Shown here piece by piece: positions 1 to 9,488 of a DNA stretch of 64,000 bases. The notes beneath the pieces were generated by a model, which ran no database searches, was not told the origin of the DNA, and was given only the letters and a program-made list of their open reading frames with translations. Numbering within the stretch: the stretch's first letter is position 1; every line of letters begins with the position of its first letter. This DNA comes from Planococcus wigleyi (GTDB taxonomy: Bacteria > Bacillota > Bacilli > Bacillales_A > Planococcaceae), in the NCBI RefSeq assembly GCF_014836985.1, contig NZ_JACSPU010000007.1, positions 45,838-109,837 of the forward strand, written 5' to 3'. The position numbers were made by a program, and so were the translations under genes.

Positions 1-1
1 T

Positions 2-109
2 GGCTATTACTTCAGTTTTTACCACGATGCCTATTACCGCATCCTGAAATGGAGCGTGGACGGCAAAGAAATCGTCGAATCGCTTGAGCGAAAAGAAAAA
101 GTGATATGA
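2..109 (+). CDS. 3' end of a protein, possibly YtnP-like metallo-hydrolase (partial)
   Basis: An open frame enters from the left edge and stops at TGA 107-109, giving the last 35 residues, rich in Tyr (FYHDAYYRILKW). In Bacillus the gene before ytzB/ytoP is near ytnP, a metallo-beta-lactamase-fold lactonase, and the HD-containing tail would fit, but too little is present to prove it. The frame is followed at once by a terminator hairpin. The family is a guess from synteny; the existence of the coding end is well supported. Confidence 0.5.
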   Translation, partial: GYYFSFYHDAYYRILKWSVDGKEIVESLERKEKVI

Positions 110-136
110 AAAAGGAGCCGATTAGGCTCCTTTTTT
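110..136. terminator. Bidirectional terminator
   Basis: A 9-bp stem (111-119 with 125-133), loop GATTA, followed by a T run on the plus strand and preceded by an A run, so it can serve both the upstream plus-strand gene and the convergent ytzB. Confidence 0.85.
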
Positions 137-137
137 A

Positions 138-452
138 TTATACTTGTTTGACTTCAATTACTGCGCCTGTGTAGGCATCCGCCAAAAACTCGAATTGCTG
201 AAGTTCGTCTTCTTTATGGCGCGTGATGCCGCCTTTATAGACTTCCGTCGTAAGTGCATGCTGTTTATAAGGCTCGGTTTTCATGAAGATCCATGAACCG
301 TCGATCGGGCCTTCTTCTTTAAACGCAGACTTGACTTCCTTCAAGACGTTGTCCGCCGGATAAAGTTTTTGTGTGCGATCAACCACTTCTTTTACTAAAT
401 ATGCTGCTGCTACACCTGTAGCAAATCCAATCAATAAATCACGATTTTTCAC
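138..452 (-). CDS. ytzB: YtzB, small PepSY-domain membrane-anchored protein
   Basis: A 104-residue protein with an N-terminal hydrophobic segment (about residues 6-20, LLIGFATGVAAAYLV) acting as a signal or anchor, then a PepSY-like domain ending in the typical strand AYTGAVIEVKQV. PepSY proteins are thought to restrain proteases; here the downstream divergent neighbour is an M42 peptidase, as in B. subtilis (ytzB next to ytoP). Translation starts at GTG 452 behind GGAGGG. The exact partner is unknown. Confidence 0.8.
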   Translation of the reverse strand: MKNRDLLIGFATGVAAAYLVKEVVDRTQKLYPADNVLKEVKSAFKEEGPIDGSWIFMKTEPYKQHALTTEVYKGGITRHKEDELQQFEFLADAYTGAVIEVKQV

Positions 453-619
453 TAAAAATCCCTCCTCTGCTTACTGAATAAATTGTACCATAAATATTTT
501 GAAGGGCGAAATGATAGCTTAAAAGTCATTAATCTTTCGAAAAACGAATTATATAGCTGGAAATCGTCTGAAAAAAGCTCTAAACTTAATGAAGGTAAGT
601 TATTAGGAGGAATTTTGAT

Positions 620-1693
620 ATGAATGCTGAAACTCGTGAAATGTTTAAAACCTTAACGGAACTGCCGGGCGCCCCGGGCAATGAACATGCTGTCCGGAAG
701 TTTATGCGCCAGGAACTGGAAAAAGTTTCAGATCGATTGCTCCAAGATAATCTAGGGAGTATTTTTGGTGTCAAAGATGGCCAAGAAGATGGACCACGGA
801 TCATGGTGGCTGGACATATGGACGAAGTAGGATTCATGGTGACGCAAATTACAGAAAACGGCATGATTCGCTTCCAGCCTTTAGGTGGTTGGTGGAACCA
901 GGTAATGCTGGCTACCCGTGTAGACATAGTAGCTGGAAATCGGGTGATTCCTGGAGTTATCGGTTCGATTCCTCCGCATTTATTGAGTGATGAATTGCGC
1001 AGCAAACCAATGGAAATCAAGAACATGTTAATCGACATCGGCGCAGATGACAAAGACGATGCGTTGGCTCTCGGCGTACGTCCAGGCCAGCAGATCGTCC
1101 CGTTCAGCCCCTTCACGCCAATGGCCAATGACAAAAAGATTATGGCAAAAGCCTGGGATAACCGCTATGGTTGCGGATTGGCCATCGAATTACTGAAAGA
1201 ACTGAAGGACGAAAAACTGCCGAACCAATTATTCTCCGGAGCGACAGTGATGGAAGAAGTCGGTTTGCGGGGAGCGCAGACAGCGGCAGCGATGATCAAG
1301 CCGGATTTGTTCTTCGCATTGGACGCCAGCCCGGCGAATGATGCGACAGGCGATAAAAATGAATTTGGCCAGCTTGGCAAAGGGACGTTGTTGCGCATTT
1401 TAGACAAGAGCATGGTAACGCATCGCGGCATGCGTGAATTTATCTTGGATACTGCCGAAACGCATAACATCCCATATCAGTATTTTGTTTCACAAGGTGG
1501 AACGGATGCAGGTCGTGTGCACACAGCCAACGAAGGGATTCCAAGTTCTGTGATTGGGATCTGCTCACGCTATATCCATACCTCGTCGTCTATCATCCAC
1601 ACGGACGACTATGCTGCGGCGAAAGAACTCTTGACGAAACTTGTCAAAGCGACAGATCGTTCGACGCTTGAAACCATTAAACAAAACGTCTAA
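620..1693 (+). CDS. ytoP: M42-family metallo-aminopeptidase YtoP
   Basis: A 357-residue cytosolic dinuclear-metal aminopeptidase of the M42 (PepA/FrvX) family, expected to trim N-terminal residues from peptides. Visible metal ligands and catalytic residues are H66 and D68 in [10 protein letters not shown]180 in AWDNRYG, the acid pair E212-E213, D235 in [10 protein letters not shown], and H320 in [17 protein letters not shown] (about 606-611) precedes ATG 620. Divergent from ytzB as in Bacillus. Substrate preference cannot be read from the sequence. Confidence 0.92.
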   Translation: MNAETREMFKTLTELPGAPGNEHAVRKFMRQELEKVSDRLLQDNLGSIFGVKDGQEDGPRIMVAGHMDEVGFMVTQITENGMIRFQPLGGWWNQVMLATRVDIVAGNRVIPGVIGSIPPHLLSDELRSKPMEIKNMLIDIGADDKDDALALGVRPGQQIVPFSPFTPMANDKKIMAKAWDNRYGCGLAIELLKELKDEKLPNQLFSGATVMEEVGLRGAQTAAAMIKPDLFFALDASPANDATGDKNEFGQLGKGTLLRILDKSMVTHRGMREFILDTAETHNIPYQYFVSQGGTDAGRVHTANEGIPSSVIGICSRYIHTSSSIIHTDDYAAAKELLTKLVKATDRSTLETIKQNV

Positions 1694-1736
1694 AAAAGTG
1701 CCTGCGGGCTCTTTTTTTTGGAAAGGAATAGTGAAG

Positions 1737-2255
1737 ATGAAGAAAATTCGTGCAGTTATCGCCTCAAAAAACCCGGCGAAAATAAATGCGGTCTCAAGCA
1801 TCCTGGCAAATCTTGAGTGGACTGTTGACTTGTCAGCAGTTGAAGCCGCTTCTGGAGTTTCGGAACAGCCTTTTTCCCAAGAGGAAACGCGTCAGGGTGC
1901 AAAGAATCGTGCCGCAAACGCATTGGGAGATTTCGATTTCGCCATTGGACTTGAAGGCGGCGTCTATGAAATGGAAGGCATTCTGTATTTATGCAATTGG
2001 GGTGCTTTAACCACAAAGGATGGCCGGATGTACACAGCAGCCGGTGCCCAGATTCCTTTGCCGAAAGCGATTGCAGACAAATTGTATTCAGGTGCGGAGC
2101 TGGGACCGGTCATGGATGACTATGCCAATGAAATTGGAATCCGCCATCATAAAGGCGCTATCGGAATTTTGACTGACGGTGCAGTCAATCGAGGAGAAAT
2201 GTTTAGCCATGTGGTCAAGTTGCTGATTGGGCAATACCAGCTGGACAGCGATTAA
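1737..2255 (+). CDS. DUF84 NTPase (inosine/xanthosine triphosphatase-like)
   Basis: A 172-residue protein opening with MKKIRAVIASKNPAKINAV, the nucleotide-binding start of the DUF84/YjjX family, which hydrolyses damaged purine triphosphates such as ITP and XTP. Later family features include an acidic stretch around FAIGLEGGVYE and KGAIGILTDGAVNR. ATG 1737 is preferred because GGAAAGGAA lies just upstream; an open frame continues upstream into ytoP but has no ribosome site. It follows ytoP by 43 nt, across a weak hairpin with a T run (about 1693-1720). Confidence 0.82.
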   Translation: MKKIRAVIASKNPAKINAVSSILANLEWTVDLSAVEAASGVSEQPFSQEETRQGAKNRAANALGDFDFAIGLEGGVYEMEGILYLCNWGALTTKDGRMYTAAGAQIPLPKAIADKLYSGAELGPVMDDYANEIGIRHHKGAIGILTDGAVNRGEMFSHVVKLLIGQYQLDSD

Positions 2256-2314
2256 GTTGCATGTGTCTGTAAACACCTTTAAAATAAGTAGCAGTAACGT
2301 AAGGGGGAATGGAC

Positions 2315-2827
2315 GTGCCTCGAAATGGATTGGTTCTTGTCTTGCTGTTGTCCGTCATACTGGCTGGGTGCATGGCGACACCGGAAGAACAGATTACCCA
2401 AGGAATAGCCAATGCGCGCGAAGCGTTTCAGGGAGAGCCAGAAAAAGCCAATGAAAAGGTGGGCAAAATGGATTTGTACCTGCCTAAAGGCTACGACATT
2501 GAAGAACCGTCGGATGACTATAACAGCATGATTACAAAAGGCAATGATTCATTTATTTTATTCATCAACCCGAATGAAAAAGGCGCAAGCACTTTTTTCT
2601 ACGACTTGCAAAAAGCAGATCCCGAACAGATCTGGATAGCAGATGAGACATTTCGGCAACACGGCCGTTTCGGCTTTGTAACCGTTAAAGAAATAGCCGA
2701 AGATCAGCTGGAGCTGGTGGTCAGTTCCGGTGGTGCAAAAATGACGACTATGACGGGCAAAGACGACGTCCCTCAGAAAATGGAGTGGATGATGGAAACT
2801 GTTCGTTCAATCAATACCGATGAATAG
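2315..2827 (+). CDS. Predicted lipoprotein, function unknown
   Basis: About 170 residues with a type II signal peptide: hydrophobic core LVLVLLLSVI and lipobox ILAGC near residue 18. The mature part has no motif I recognise; it contains a beta-rich stretch (FILFINPNEKGASTFFYDL) and an acidic end. GTG 2315 is chosen over ATG 2309 because AAGGGGG (2301-2307) is 7 nt from the GTG and only 1 nt from the ATG. It sits 12 nt before ytpP and is likely co-transcribed with it. Similar lipoproteins occur at this place in related genomes, but no role is known to me. Confidence 0.75.
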   Translation: MPRNGLVLVLLLSVILAGCMATPEEQITQGIANAREAFQGEPEKANEKVGKMDLYLPKGYDIEEPSDDYNSMITKGNDSFILFINPNEKGASTFFYDLQKADPEQIWIADETFRQHGRFGFVTVKEIAEDQLELVVSSGGAKMTTMTGKDDVPQKMEWMMETVRSINTDE

Positions 2828-2839
2828 GAGAATACGCAA

Positions 2840-3157
2840 ATGAGAAACTTACAATCGACCGAAGAATTTCATGACCTGACGAAAGGGACGCCAGCTGTTT
2901 TTATGTTCACAGCAGGCTGGTGCCCGGATTGCCGCGTGATCGATCCCATTATGCCGGATATCGAAAAGACGTTTCCGGATTATACCTTTATTTCAGTAGA
3001 CCGGGATCAATTTATCGATCTGTGCATCGAACAGGATATCTTTGGCATCCCGAGCTTCCTTGCTTATTCAAATGGCCGGGAAACAGGGCGTTTCGTCAGC
3101 AAAGACCGTAAAACACAAGCAGAAATCGAAGGGTTTATTTCGAATTTGCCAAAATGA
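2840..3157 (+). CDS. ytpP: Thioredoxin-like protein YtpP
   Basis: A 105-residue single thioredoxin fold with active site WCPDC at about residues 27-31 and the cis-Pro loop GIPSFLAY. The CPDC centre differs from CGPC of TrxA, as in B. subtilis YtpP. Likely a cytosolic thiol-disulfide reductase; partner unknown. Short gap to the preceding lipoprotein gene suggests one transcript. A hairpin follows the stop. Confidence 0.9.
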   Translation: MRNLQSTEEFHDLTKGTPAVFMFTAGWCPDCRVIDPIMPDIEKTFPDYTFISVDRDQFIDLCIEQDIFGIPSFLAYSNGRETGRFVSKDRKTQAEIEGFISNLPK

Positions 3158-3162
3158 TAAAA

Positions 3163-3196
3163 AGACGGTTCGCCTTGACTGGGCTGAACCGTTTAT
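3163..3196 (+). terminator. Weak hairpin between ytpP and ytpQ
   Basis: ACGGTTC (near 3164) can pair with GAACCGT (near 3186-3192), leaving a large loop, but the tail is TTATTTATG rather than a clean T run. It may attenuate read-through or mark a processing site; it is not a convincing full terminator. Confidence 0.35.
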
Positions 3197-3221
3197 TTAT
3201 GAAAGAGAGGTCAAAACAACG

Positions 3222-4037
3222 ATGAAATCAACTGAACTTTTTAATATACTTAGAGAACGGATGCCAAGCCGCCAATTGGAATGGCGCTTTGACCGTGAAA
3301 AGGACATTACGCATATCAACCACAAAGAACTCGGAAAAGGCATGAACATCTCTATGCCACAGGTGATCAATCGTTTTGAAGCAAAAGGGGATGCAGCGAT
3401 CCAGGAAATCGTTTATACCATCACCGAAACTTTTGATGCTATGGAAAGGGAAGCTAAGGGAGAAATGAAATCGACTGAGCATATTTTCCCTGTAATCCGT
3501 TCTACTTCGTTTCCAACTGAATCCAATGAAGGCCATAAGTTCATTACAGCAGAACATACAGCAGAAACACGTATTTATTTCGCTTTGGATGCTGGCACTA
3601 CCTATCGCTTAATTGACGAAAATGTGTTAAATTCATTAAGTCTGACAGAAGAGCAGATAAAGGAAATCGCGAAGTTTCAGGTGAGAAAGTTGAAGACCGC
3701 TGTCAAAGAAGATCATGTAGCGGGAAATGTCTTTTATTTCCTGAATGAAAATGATGGTTACGATGCTTCCCGCATTTTAAACGAATCTTTCTTGAAAGAA
3801 ATGAAGGCAAAAACAACGGGAGATATGACGGTGTCCGTACCTCATCAAGATGTATTGATCATTGGAGATATCCGAAATGAAACGGGATACGACGTGCTCG
3901 CACAGATGGCCATGCATTTCTTTACCAATGGCAAAGTGCCGATCACTTCCTTGTCGTTCATTTATGAAAATGAAGAATTAGAGCCGATTTTCATCATGGC
4001 CAAAAATAAACCGAATGAGGAGAACGATAAAAAATGA
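3222..4037 (+). CDS. ytpQ: YtpQ, DUF1444 (UPF0354) protein
   Basis: A 271-residue conserved Firmicutes protein of unknown function (DUF1444), recognised by its start MKSTELFNILRERMP, the central VIRSTSFPTE and the C-terminal MAMHFFTNGKVPITSLSF. No catalytic motif is evident and there is no signal peptide. ATG 3222 is used; an open frame extends upstream over ytpP but lacks a ribosome site. The stop overlaps the ytpR start (ATGA), so the two are translationally coupled. Confidence 0.85.
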   Translation: MKSTELFNILRERMPSRQLEWRFDREKDITHINHKELGKGMNISMPQVINRFEAKGDAAIQEIVYTITETFDAMEREAKGEMKSTEHIFPVIRSTSFPTESNEGHKFITAEHTAETRIYFALDAGTTYRLIDENVLNSLSLTEEQIKEIAKFQVRKLKTAVKEDHVAGNVFYFLNENDGYDASRILNESFLKEMKAKTTGDMTVSVPHQDVLIIGDIRNETGYDVLAQMAMHFFTNGKVPITSLSFIYENEELEPIFIMAKNKPNEENDKK

Positions 4038-4642
4038 ATGCATTCTACAATAAACAGGGAATTGGCGATGTTTTGCTGGTTCAACTGCAAACAGAAACCC
4101 CAGAAAAAATTTTTCCTGAACAAAATGGCGATGTCACATTGATCAAAGACGAAGCCGGTGAAATTGCCGGATTCAATTTGTTCAATGCTTCGAGCTATGC
4201 AGAACTTCCGGAAGGAAAGCAAGTGGAAGTGACTGAAGCACTTGTTACTTCTTTACAAAATGCTCTTTCGAAAAACGAAATCGATTTCACACTGGAAGTG
4301 GATTTCTCACCAAAATTTGTTGTCGGTTTTGTGGAATCAAAAGAAAAGCATCCAAATGCCGATAAATTGAATGTCTGCCAGGTTTCTGTCGGCGGCGAGC
4401 AATTGCAGATCGTCTGTGGTGCACCGAACGTTGAACAGGGCCAAAAAGTGGTTGTGGCAAAAGTAGGAGCTGTCATGCCTTCAGGTATGGTCATCCGTGA
4501 TGCGGAACTTCGGGGAGTGGCATCGTCCGGAATGATCTGTTCAGCAAAAGAATTGGCTTTGCCGGATGCACCTCAGGAAAAAGGCATTCTTGTGCTGCCT
4601 GAAGATGCAGAAGTCGGTTCAGCTTTCCAAGTAAAGGCGTGA
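4034..4642 (+). CDS. ytpR: YtpR, tRNA-binding-domain protein
   Basis: A 202-residue protein with a unique N-terminal half (about 1-95) and a C-terminal tRNA-binding OB fold (about 100-200), shown by KHPNADKLNVCQV, VCGAPNVEQGQKVVVAK and the MICSAKELAL stretch. The same fold occurs at the N terminus of PheT and in CsaA/Arc1p. Its cellular role is not established. The ATG overlaps the stop of ytpQ, and sftA begins 6 nt after its stop, so ytpQ-ytpR-sftA form one operon. Confidence 0.9.
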   Translation: MNAFYNKQGIGDVLLVQLQTETPEKIFPEQNGDVTLIKDEAGEIAGFNLFNASSYAELPEGKQVEVTEALVTSLQNALSKNEIDFTLEVDFSPKFVVGFVESKEKHPNADKLNVCQVSVGGEQLQIVCGAPNVEQGQKVVVAKVGAVMPSGMVIRDAELRGVASSGMICSAKELALPDAPQEKGILVLPEDAEVGSAFQVKA

Positions 4643-4648
4643 CGCGAA

Positions 4649-7180
4649 ATGAGCTGGATTAAAAACGTATGGAACCGCATGTTCACAGATGCAGATGATG
4701 TTGAGGAAACGGAAGAAGAGGTTCTCTATGAACCGGCCCCGACTGCCAAAAAAGAAAAAGCGCCTTTTCGTTTCCCGCTTATTCCAGATGAAGAAAAAGA
4801 CGATTTTATCCGTGATGTAAAACGGACAGAAATCCGCCCGAAAATGCCTATTTTCGATGAGCGTGAAAGAGAGATTTTGCGAAAAGAATCGGTCGTTCCA
4901 ACAGAAAAACCAATTATGGGACCAAAAGAGGCCCCGGTACGCCCTGCACCAAAACGCAAAGCGACCGAACTGCCTGTTAATACTGCGCGCCGTTTCGAAC
5001 CTAGCCGTTCAGTTTCATCGGTTTACGGCTATAATACGTCACGCCCTGCACCCACACAAAAGATGACAGAAGAAAGAGAAAATAAATATAACCGTGAATT
5101 GCATGATGAAGCGATTCAGGCAAGAGCAAGAGCTGGTTGGCATAAGCCAAGACCTGTAGTTGAGCATGAGATTGCACCGATTTTCGAGAACGAGCCGGTG
5201 CAGACAACAGCTCGTGAAACAGCAGAACATCCAGAACCTGTGGTGCACGAAACTTCTCAAGCTCCTTCAAACGTAGAGACGGAGGCCGAAACCACTGAAA
5301 CCTTAATACATAACGACCCGTTAACAACTGAATCAGCCGATGCAGTTGAAGCAGAGCAGGAGCTGGAAACACAGCCCAAGCCAGAAACGGAATTGCAGCC
5401 TGAACATGTAACGGGACCAGAAGCTGAGCAAGTACCGGAAACAGTGGCAGAACAAGTACCGGAACCTGCAATAGAACCAGCAGCGACTACAGAACATGTA
5501 GCAGAAGCAATGGCAGAGCCGGAAACAGATCAGGTACCGGAACCGAAATCCGTGCCAGCGCCTAAGCGTGAAAAAACAGTGCCTTTTAATGTTTTGATGC
5601 TTAAATCGGACAAAGACCTGCTAAAAAATAAAACAAAATTGTCATCTCCTGCTGCACCTGTAGAGGAAACAACAGGGGGATCTGCCGTATCACCGGAAAA
5701 AAAAACGGCAGATTTAGCTGAACAGCCTTCCCATGCATTGAACTCCGTATCTGAAGCCGAGTCAAAAGCCTATGAATTTCCTTTACCCGAATATTTACTG
5801 GCACCTGAAAACGACCGGAAAGACGAAGAGTGGATGGAAGAGCAAGGCGAGCGCTTGATCGAAGCGTTATCGCATTTTCAGATCAAAGCTGAAATATTAA
5901 GTACTGTCCAAGGGCCGGCTGTCACGCAATTTGAGCTGAAGGTGGCCAAAGGAGTGAAAGTCAGCAAAATCCGTAATTTAGCGGATGATTTAAAACTGGC
6001 GCTGGCTGCACGGGATATCCGAATCCAGGCTCCGATTCCAGGCAAGAGTTCGATCGGCATCGAAATACCGAACCGGACAAGCCGTGCAGTGCGCATTTCC
6101 GAAATAATCGGCAGTGCGGTATTCGAAGAATCGGATTCGCCACTGGAAGCTGCACTAGGATTGGATTTAACAGGGAAGCCGGTGACATTGGATCTGCGCA
6201 AAATGCCGCATGGTTTGATTGCCGGAGCAACAGGATCTGGTAAATCCGTCTGCATTAATTCACTATTGGTCAGTTTGCTGTATAAGTCGTCGCCAAGAGA
6301 CTTGAAACTGCTGCTGATTGATCCGAAAATGGTTGAGCTGGCACCGTATAACCACATCCCGCATCTTGTCAGCCCGGTCATTACGGATGTCAAAGCTGCA
6401 ACGGCATCACTTAAATGGGCCGTTGAAGAAATGGAACGCCGTTATCAACTCTTCGCACACAGCGGAGTGCGCGACATCAGCCGCTACAATAAAATGGTGA
6501 AAGAAAAAGGAGATTATGCACAACATCTTCCTTATATTCTCATCGTTATTGATGAGTTGGCTGATCTAATGATGATGTCTCCTTCGGATGTTGAAGATTC
6601 GATTTGCCGGATTGCACAGAAAGCAAGAGCCTGTGGCATTCATTTGGTGATCGCAACGCAACGGCCGTCTGTCGATGTCATTACGGGCTTGATTAAATCC
6701 AATATCCCGACGCGCATTGCATTTTCGGTTTCTTCACAAGTCGACAGCAGAACTATCCTTGATTCCCAAGGGGCAGAACGCCTTCTCGGAAGAGGGGACA
6801 TGTTGTATCTAGGAAATGGAATGTCCGCTCCAAGCCGCCTGCAGGGCACATTTGTTACGGATGATGAGATTGAGAAAGTCATTGAACATGTCCGGCTGCA
6901 AGGCAAACCTGAATACTTCTTCAAAGAAGAGGAACTGATCAAGCGGAGTGAGTCTCCTGCTGAACAGGATGATTTATTTGAAGAAGCATGCCGTTTTATC
7001 ATGATACAGGGCAGTGCTTCTACTTCACTTCTTCAACGAAAGTTCCATATCGGTTATAACCGTGCAGCAAGATTAATGGATTTGATAGAACAACACGGCT
7101 TTATTTCCGAACAGAACGGCAGCAAAGCCCGATCGGTTCTGATCACTGAATCTGATATCGAAGAAGTTTTTCATTCATAA
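4649..7180 (+). CDS. sftA: DNA translocase SftA (YtpS, FtsK/SpoIIIE family)
   Basis: An 843-residue soluble FtsK/SpoIIIE-type ATPase. Unlike SpoIIIE it has no transmembrane segments at the N terminus, the hallmark of SftA, which helps move chromosome termini away from the closing septum. Order: basic/acidic N-terminal part, a long Pro/Glu/Thr linker (about residues 60-370) with degenerate QVPEP/EPE repeats, then the motor with Walker A GATGSGKS near residue 525, Walker B IVIDELADLMMM near 632, and a C-terminal gamma winged helix (FHIGYNRAARLMDLIEQHG). Start ATG 4649 has only a weak ribosome site, consistent with coupling to ytpR. Confidence 0.93.
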   Translation: MSWIKNVWNRMFTDADDVEETEEEVLYEPAPTAKKEKAPFRFPLIPDEEKDDFIRDVKRTEIRPKMPIFDEREREILRKESVVPTEKPIMGPKEAPVRPAPKRKATELPVNTARRFEPSRSVSSVYGYNTSRPAPTQKMTEERENKYNRELHDEAIQARARAGWHKPRPVVEHEIAPIFENEPVQTTARETAEHPEPVVHETSQAPSNVETEAETTETLIHNDPLTTESADAVEAEQELETQPKPETELQPEHVTGPEAEQVPETVAEQVPEPAIEPAATTEHVAEAMAEPETDQVPEPKSVPAPKREKTVPFNVLMLKSDKDLLKNKTKLSSPAAPVEETTGGSAVSPEKKTADLAEQPSHALNSVSEAESKAYEFPLPEYLLAPENDRKDEEWMEEQGERLIEALSHFQIKAEILSTVQGPAVTQFELKVAKGVKVSKIRNLADDLKLALAARDIRIQAPIPGKSSIGIEIPNRTSRAVRISEIIGSAVFEESDSPLEAALGLDLTGKPVTLDLRKMPHGLIAGATGSGKSVCINSLLVSLLYKSSPRDLKLLLIDPKMVELAPYNHIPHLVSPVITDVKAATASLKWAVEEMERRYQLFAHSGVRDISRYNKMVKEKGDYAQHLPYILIVIDELADLMMMSPSDVEDSICRIAQKARACGIHLVIATQRPSVDVITGLIKSNIPTRIAFSVSSQVDSRTILDSQGAERLLGRGDMLYLGNGMSAPSRLQGTFVTDDEIEKVIEHVRLQGKPEYFFKEEELIKRSESPAEQDDLFEEACRFIMIQGSASTSLLQRKFHIGYNRAARLMDLIEQHGFISEQNGSKARSVLITESDIEEVFHS

Positions 7181-7508
7181 AATAGCCGGATTGGCGAAGC
7201 AGGCAGGCAATAGCCAATAGACTGTCTCCTGCTTTGTCAATTGGTGTAATAGTAAGAATACTGGCTCATTTCGTGAGATAGCAAATTTGTGGTATAATAC
7301 TATATTGTGTTTATGATGCTATCATGGAAAGTCGGACTTCGCTTATTGCGCAGAGGAAGCTGACAGGTCGCAGTAGGAAGATTTAAAGGCATGTGATCAA
7401 AAAAATGATGCAATTCCTATCAATTAAATACTCACTAATCATCATCAGCTATAGACGATGCAATGCATTTCTATAGACTAATTTTCAACTTCCACAGGAG
7501 GTTCATTT
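7181..7508 (+). promoter_or_regulatory. murC promoter and long structured leader
   Basis: The 328-nt gap before murC holds an extended -10 promoter, TG-N-TATAAT with TATAAT at 7293-7298 and a poor -35, giving a leader near 200 nt. Within the leader are a possible stem in 7330-7370 and a clear hairpin at 7449-7476, built of CTATAGA/TCTATAG enclosing ATGCA-A-TGCAT. There is no T run after it, so it is not a terminator. No known riboswitch motif was recognised. SD AGGAGG (7497-7502) ends the leader. Confidence 0.55.
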
Positions 7509-8822
7509 ATGACAGTTTTACATTTTACCGGTATCAAAGGTTCCGGTATGAGTCCGCTTGCACAAATCATGCATGATATGGGCGAAAAAGTTCAAGGCTC
7601 TGATATCGAACAGCATTTCTTCACGGAAGACCGCCTTCGTGAAAGAGGCATCACCATTTTGCCGTTTGATGCAAGCAATATAGAAAAAAACATGACAATC
7701 ATTGCAGGCAATGCCTTTGGGGATGACCATCCTGAACTGGTTAAAGCGCGGGAATTAGGGGCGACCATCATTCGCTATCACCAGTTTTTAGGCGACTTGA
7801 TGAAGCAATACGTTTCAGTGGCCATTACAGGAGCCCATGGAAAAACTTCGACGACAGGTTTAATGGCTCATGTTTTAGCTGGTTACAAACCTGTATCTTA
7901 TTTAATTGGTGACGGAACAGGGGTTGGCCAAGAAAACTCTCATTTCTTCGTGGCGGAAGCTTGCGAATATCGTCGGCATTTTCTTGCTTACCACCCTGAT
8001 TACGCAATCATGACGAATATCGATTATGATCACCCGGATTACTTCACTGGCGTAGATGACGTCTTCAAGGCTTTTGAAGAGATGGCTCAGCAAGTGAAGA
8101 AATGCATTATTGCATGTGGGGACGATGAATACTTACAGCGTATTCAAGCACCGGTTCCAGTGGTCTATTACGGATTTGGTGAAGAAAATGATTTCCAGGC
8201 TAGAAATGTGGAAAAAACCACTGCCGGAACAACTTTTGATGTAGTCATCCGCAATGAGTTTTATCATACGTTCACAATACCAATGTTCGGGGACCATGCT
8301 ATTTTGAATGCATTGGCAGTTATTTCGCTTTGCCATTATGAAAATATTCCAGCTGATATCATTCAGCAGCAATTTGAAGATTTTGAAGGCGTTAAGCGGC
8401 GTTTTACACAAACGGCAATCGGTGATCGGATTTTAATAGATGATTACGCTCATCATCCAACAGAAATTCGTGCGACCTTGCAATCAGCTCGCCAAAAATA
8501 TCCGGAGCGTGAGCTTATCGCGATATTCCAGCCGCATACATTCACACGGACTCAGACTTTCCTGCAGGAATTTGCGGATTGTCTGCTTGAAGCAGATCAT
8601 GTATATCTATGTGATATTTTCGGTTCTGCCCGGGAAAAAGCGGGCACATTGAAGATTCAGGATTTGGCTGAAAAGATTGAAGGCAGCCGCCTGCTGCAAC
8701 TGGATGAAGTTGCGTCGTTAACAGAGCATAGCAATGCTGTCTATTTGTTTATGGGCGCTGGAGATGTCACCAAATTCCAGGAAGCTTTTGAAAATGTATT
8801 GAATACAGGAGAAACGGTTTAA
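7509..8822 (+). CDS. murC: UDP-N-acetylmuramate--L-alanine ligase MurC
   Basis: A 437-residue Mur ligase that adds L-Ala to UDP-MurNAc using ATP, the first amino-acid step of peptidoglycan precursor synthesis in the cytosol. The N-terminal Rossmann domain opens with [11 protein letters not shown]; the ATP loop GAHGKTSTT is at about residues 107-115; [10 protein letters not shown] marks the C-terminal domain. Full length for the family. Its long leader and own promoter separate it from sftA. A terminator overlaps its stop. Confidence 0.96.
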   Translation: MTVLHFTGIKGSGMSPLAQIMHDMGEKVQGSDIEQHFFTEDRLRERGITILPFDASNIEKNMTIIAGNAFGDDHPELVKARELGATIIRYHQFLGDLMKQYVSVAITGAHGKTSTTGLMAHVLAGYKPVSYLIGDGTGVGQENSHFFVAEACEYRRHFLAYHPDYAIMTNIDYDHPDYFTGVDDVFKAFEEMAQQVKKCIIACGDDEYLQRIQAPVPVVYYGFGEENDFQARNVEKTTAGTTFDVVIRNEFYHTFTIPMFGDHAILNALAVISLCHYENIPADIIQQQFEDFEGVKRRFTQTAIGDRILIDDYAHHPTEIRATLQSARQKYPERELIAIFQPHTFTRTQTFLQEFADCLLEADHVYLCDIFGSAREKAGTLKIQDLAEKIEGSRLLQLDEVASLTEHSNAVYLFMGAGDVTKFQEAFENVLNTGETV

Positions 8823-8846
8823 CTTTCGGGTTAAACTGTTTTTTTT
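8812..8846 (+). terminator. murC terminator
   Basis: A 12-bp stem with one G-U type mismatch (8812-8823 with 8830-8841) that includes the murC stop codon, followed by a run of at least six T. Confidence 0.85.
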
Positions 8847-8890
8847 ATGCAGGAATACAAGTGTTTTTGTCGAATAATAATAGAGTCCGT

Positions 8891-8916
8891 GTTTAACCCA
8901 AACTTATCAAGGGTAG
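8891..8916 (+). promoter_or_regulatory. Sigma-B-type promoter of ytxGHJ
   Basis: GTTTAA at 8891-8896, a 14-nt spacer and GGGTAG at 8911-8916 match the sigma-B consensus (GTTTAA / GGGTAT). The ytxGHJ operon of B. subtilis is a known general-stress operon, so site and context agree. Confidence 0.72.
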
Positions 8917-8957
8917 AAAAGGGATATAACATAAATTCGTTAAAAGGAGGAAACAGG

Positions 8958-9449
8958 ATGGATTGGCAAATCTTGCTTTACATTGCCGCGATCGTCGCCG
9001 CTGTTGGATTCTTAATTCTATGCGTAGCGTTGGCAATGACATTAAATTCGCTGAAAAACACTTTAAAAGAAGTTTCAGGCACCGTAGCTGGTCTTGAAAA
9101 TCAATTGCAGGGGGTAACGTTGGAAACAACCAATCTGCTGCATAAGACAAATGAACTAGCTGAAGACATTCAAGTAAAATCAGAAAAATTGAATGGTGTA
9201 GTTGATGCAGTTAAAGGCGTCGGCAACTCTGTTACTGATTTGAACTCTACTGTCCGCCACATCACGTCACGCGTTGGTGTGCAAGTAGAACAGAACGAAG
9301 ACAAGATCGCACAAGTTGTCCAATGGGGCAATGTCTTTATGGGCATCCGCGACAAATGGAATGAGCGTAAAATTTATGAAGCTCGTGCAAACTCTACTTA
9401 TGAACCAGTACCAGGCCAAAAAAAATTACCGCATAACGAACAATACTAA
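8958..9449 (+). CDS. ytxG: YtxG, DUF948 membrane protein
   Basis: A 163-residue protein with one N-terminal membrane segment (about residues 5-27) and a following coiled-coil-like DUF948 region resembling the signalling helices of chemoreceptors (repeated TNELAEDIQVKSEKL, VVDAVKGVGNSVTDL). First gene of ytxGHJ, transcribed from a sigma-B-type promoter about 45 nt upstream. ATG 8958 is preceded by AAAGGAGG (8943-8950); an upstream in-frame ATG falls in the murC terminator and is rejected. Function in stress unknown. Confidence 0.88.
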   Translation: MDWQILLYIAAIVAAVGFLILCVALAMTLNSLKNTLKEVSGTVAGLENQLQGVTLETTNLLHKTNELAEDIQVKSEKLNGVVDAVKGVGNSVTDLNSTVRHITSRVGVQVEQNEDKIAQVVQWGNVFMGIRDKWNERKIYEARANSTYEPVPGQKKLPHNEQY

Positions 9450-9488
9450 AACTGCTTTTACCACTAATACTAATTGGAGGGAATATCA

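Noticed and set aside
586..1134. Minus-strand 182-codon frame opposite ytoP
   Set aside because: Fully covered by the clear M42 peptidase on the plus strand.
5001..5471. Minus-strand 156-codon frame opposite sftA
   Set aside because: Reflects the biased codon use of the Pro/Glu linker; no ribosome site or known protein.
5878..6393. Minus-strand 171-codon frame opposite the SftA motor domain
   Set aside because: Antisense to a highly conserved ATPase core, no start signal.
7196..7240. AAGCAGG...CCTGCTT pairing after sftA as a terminator
   Set aside because: The loop is large and there is no T run after it.
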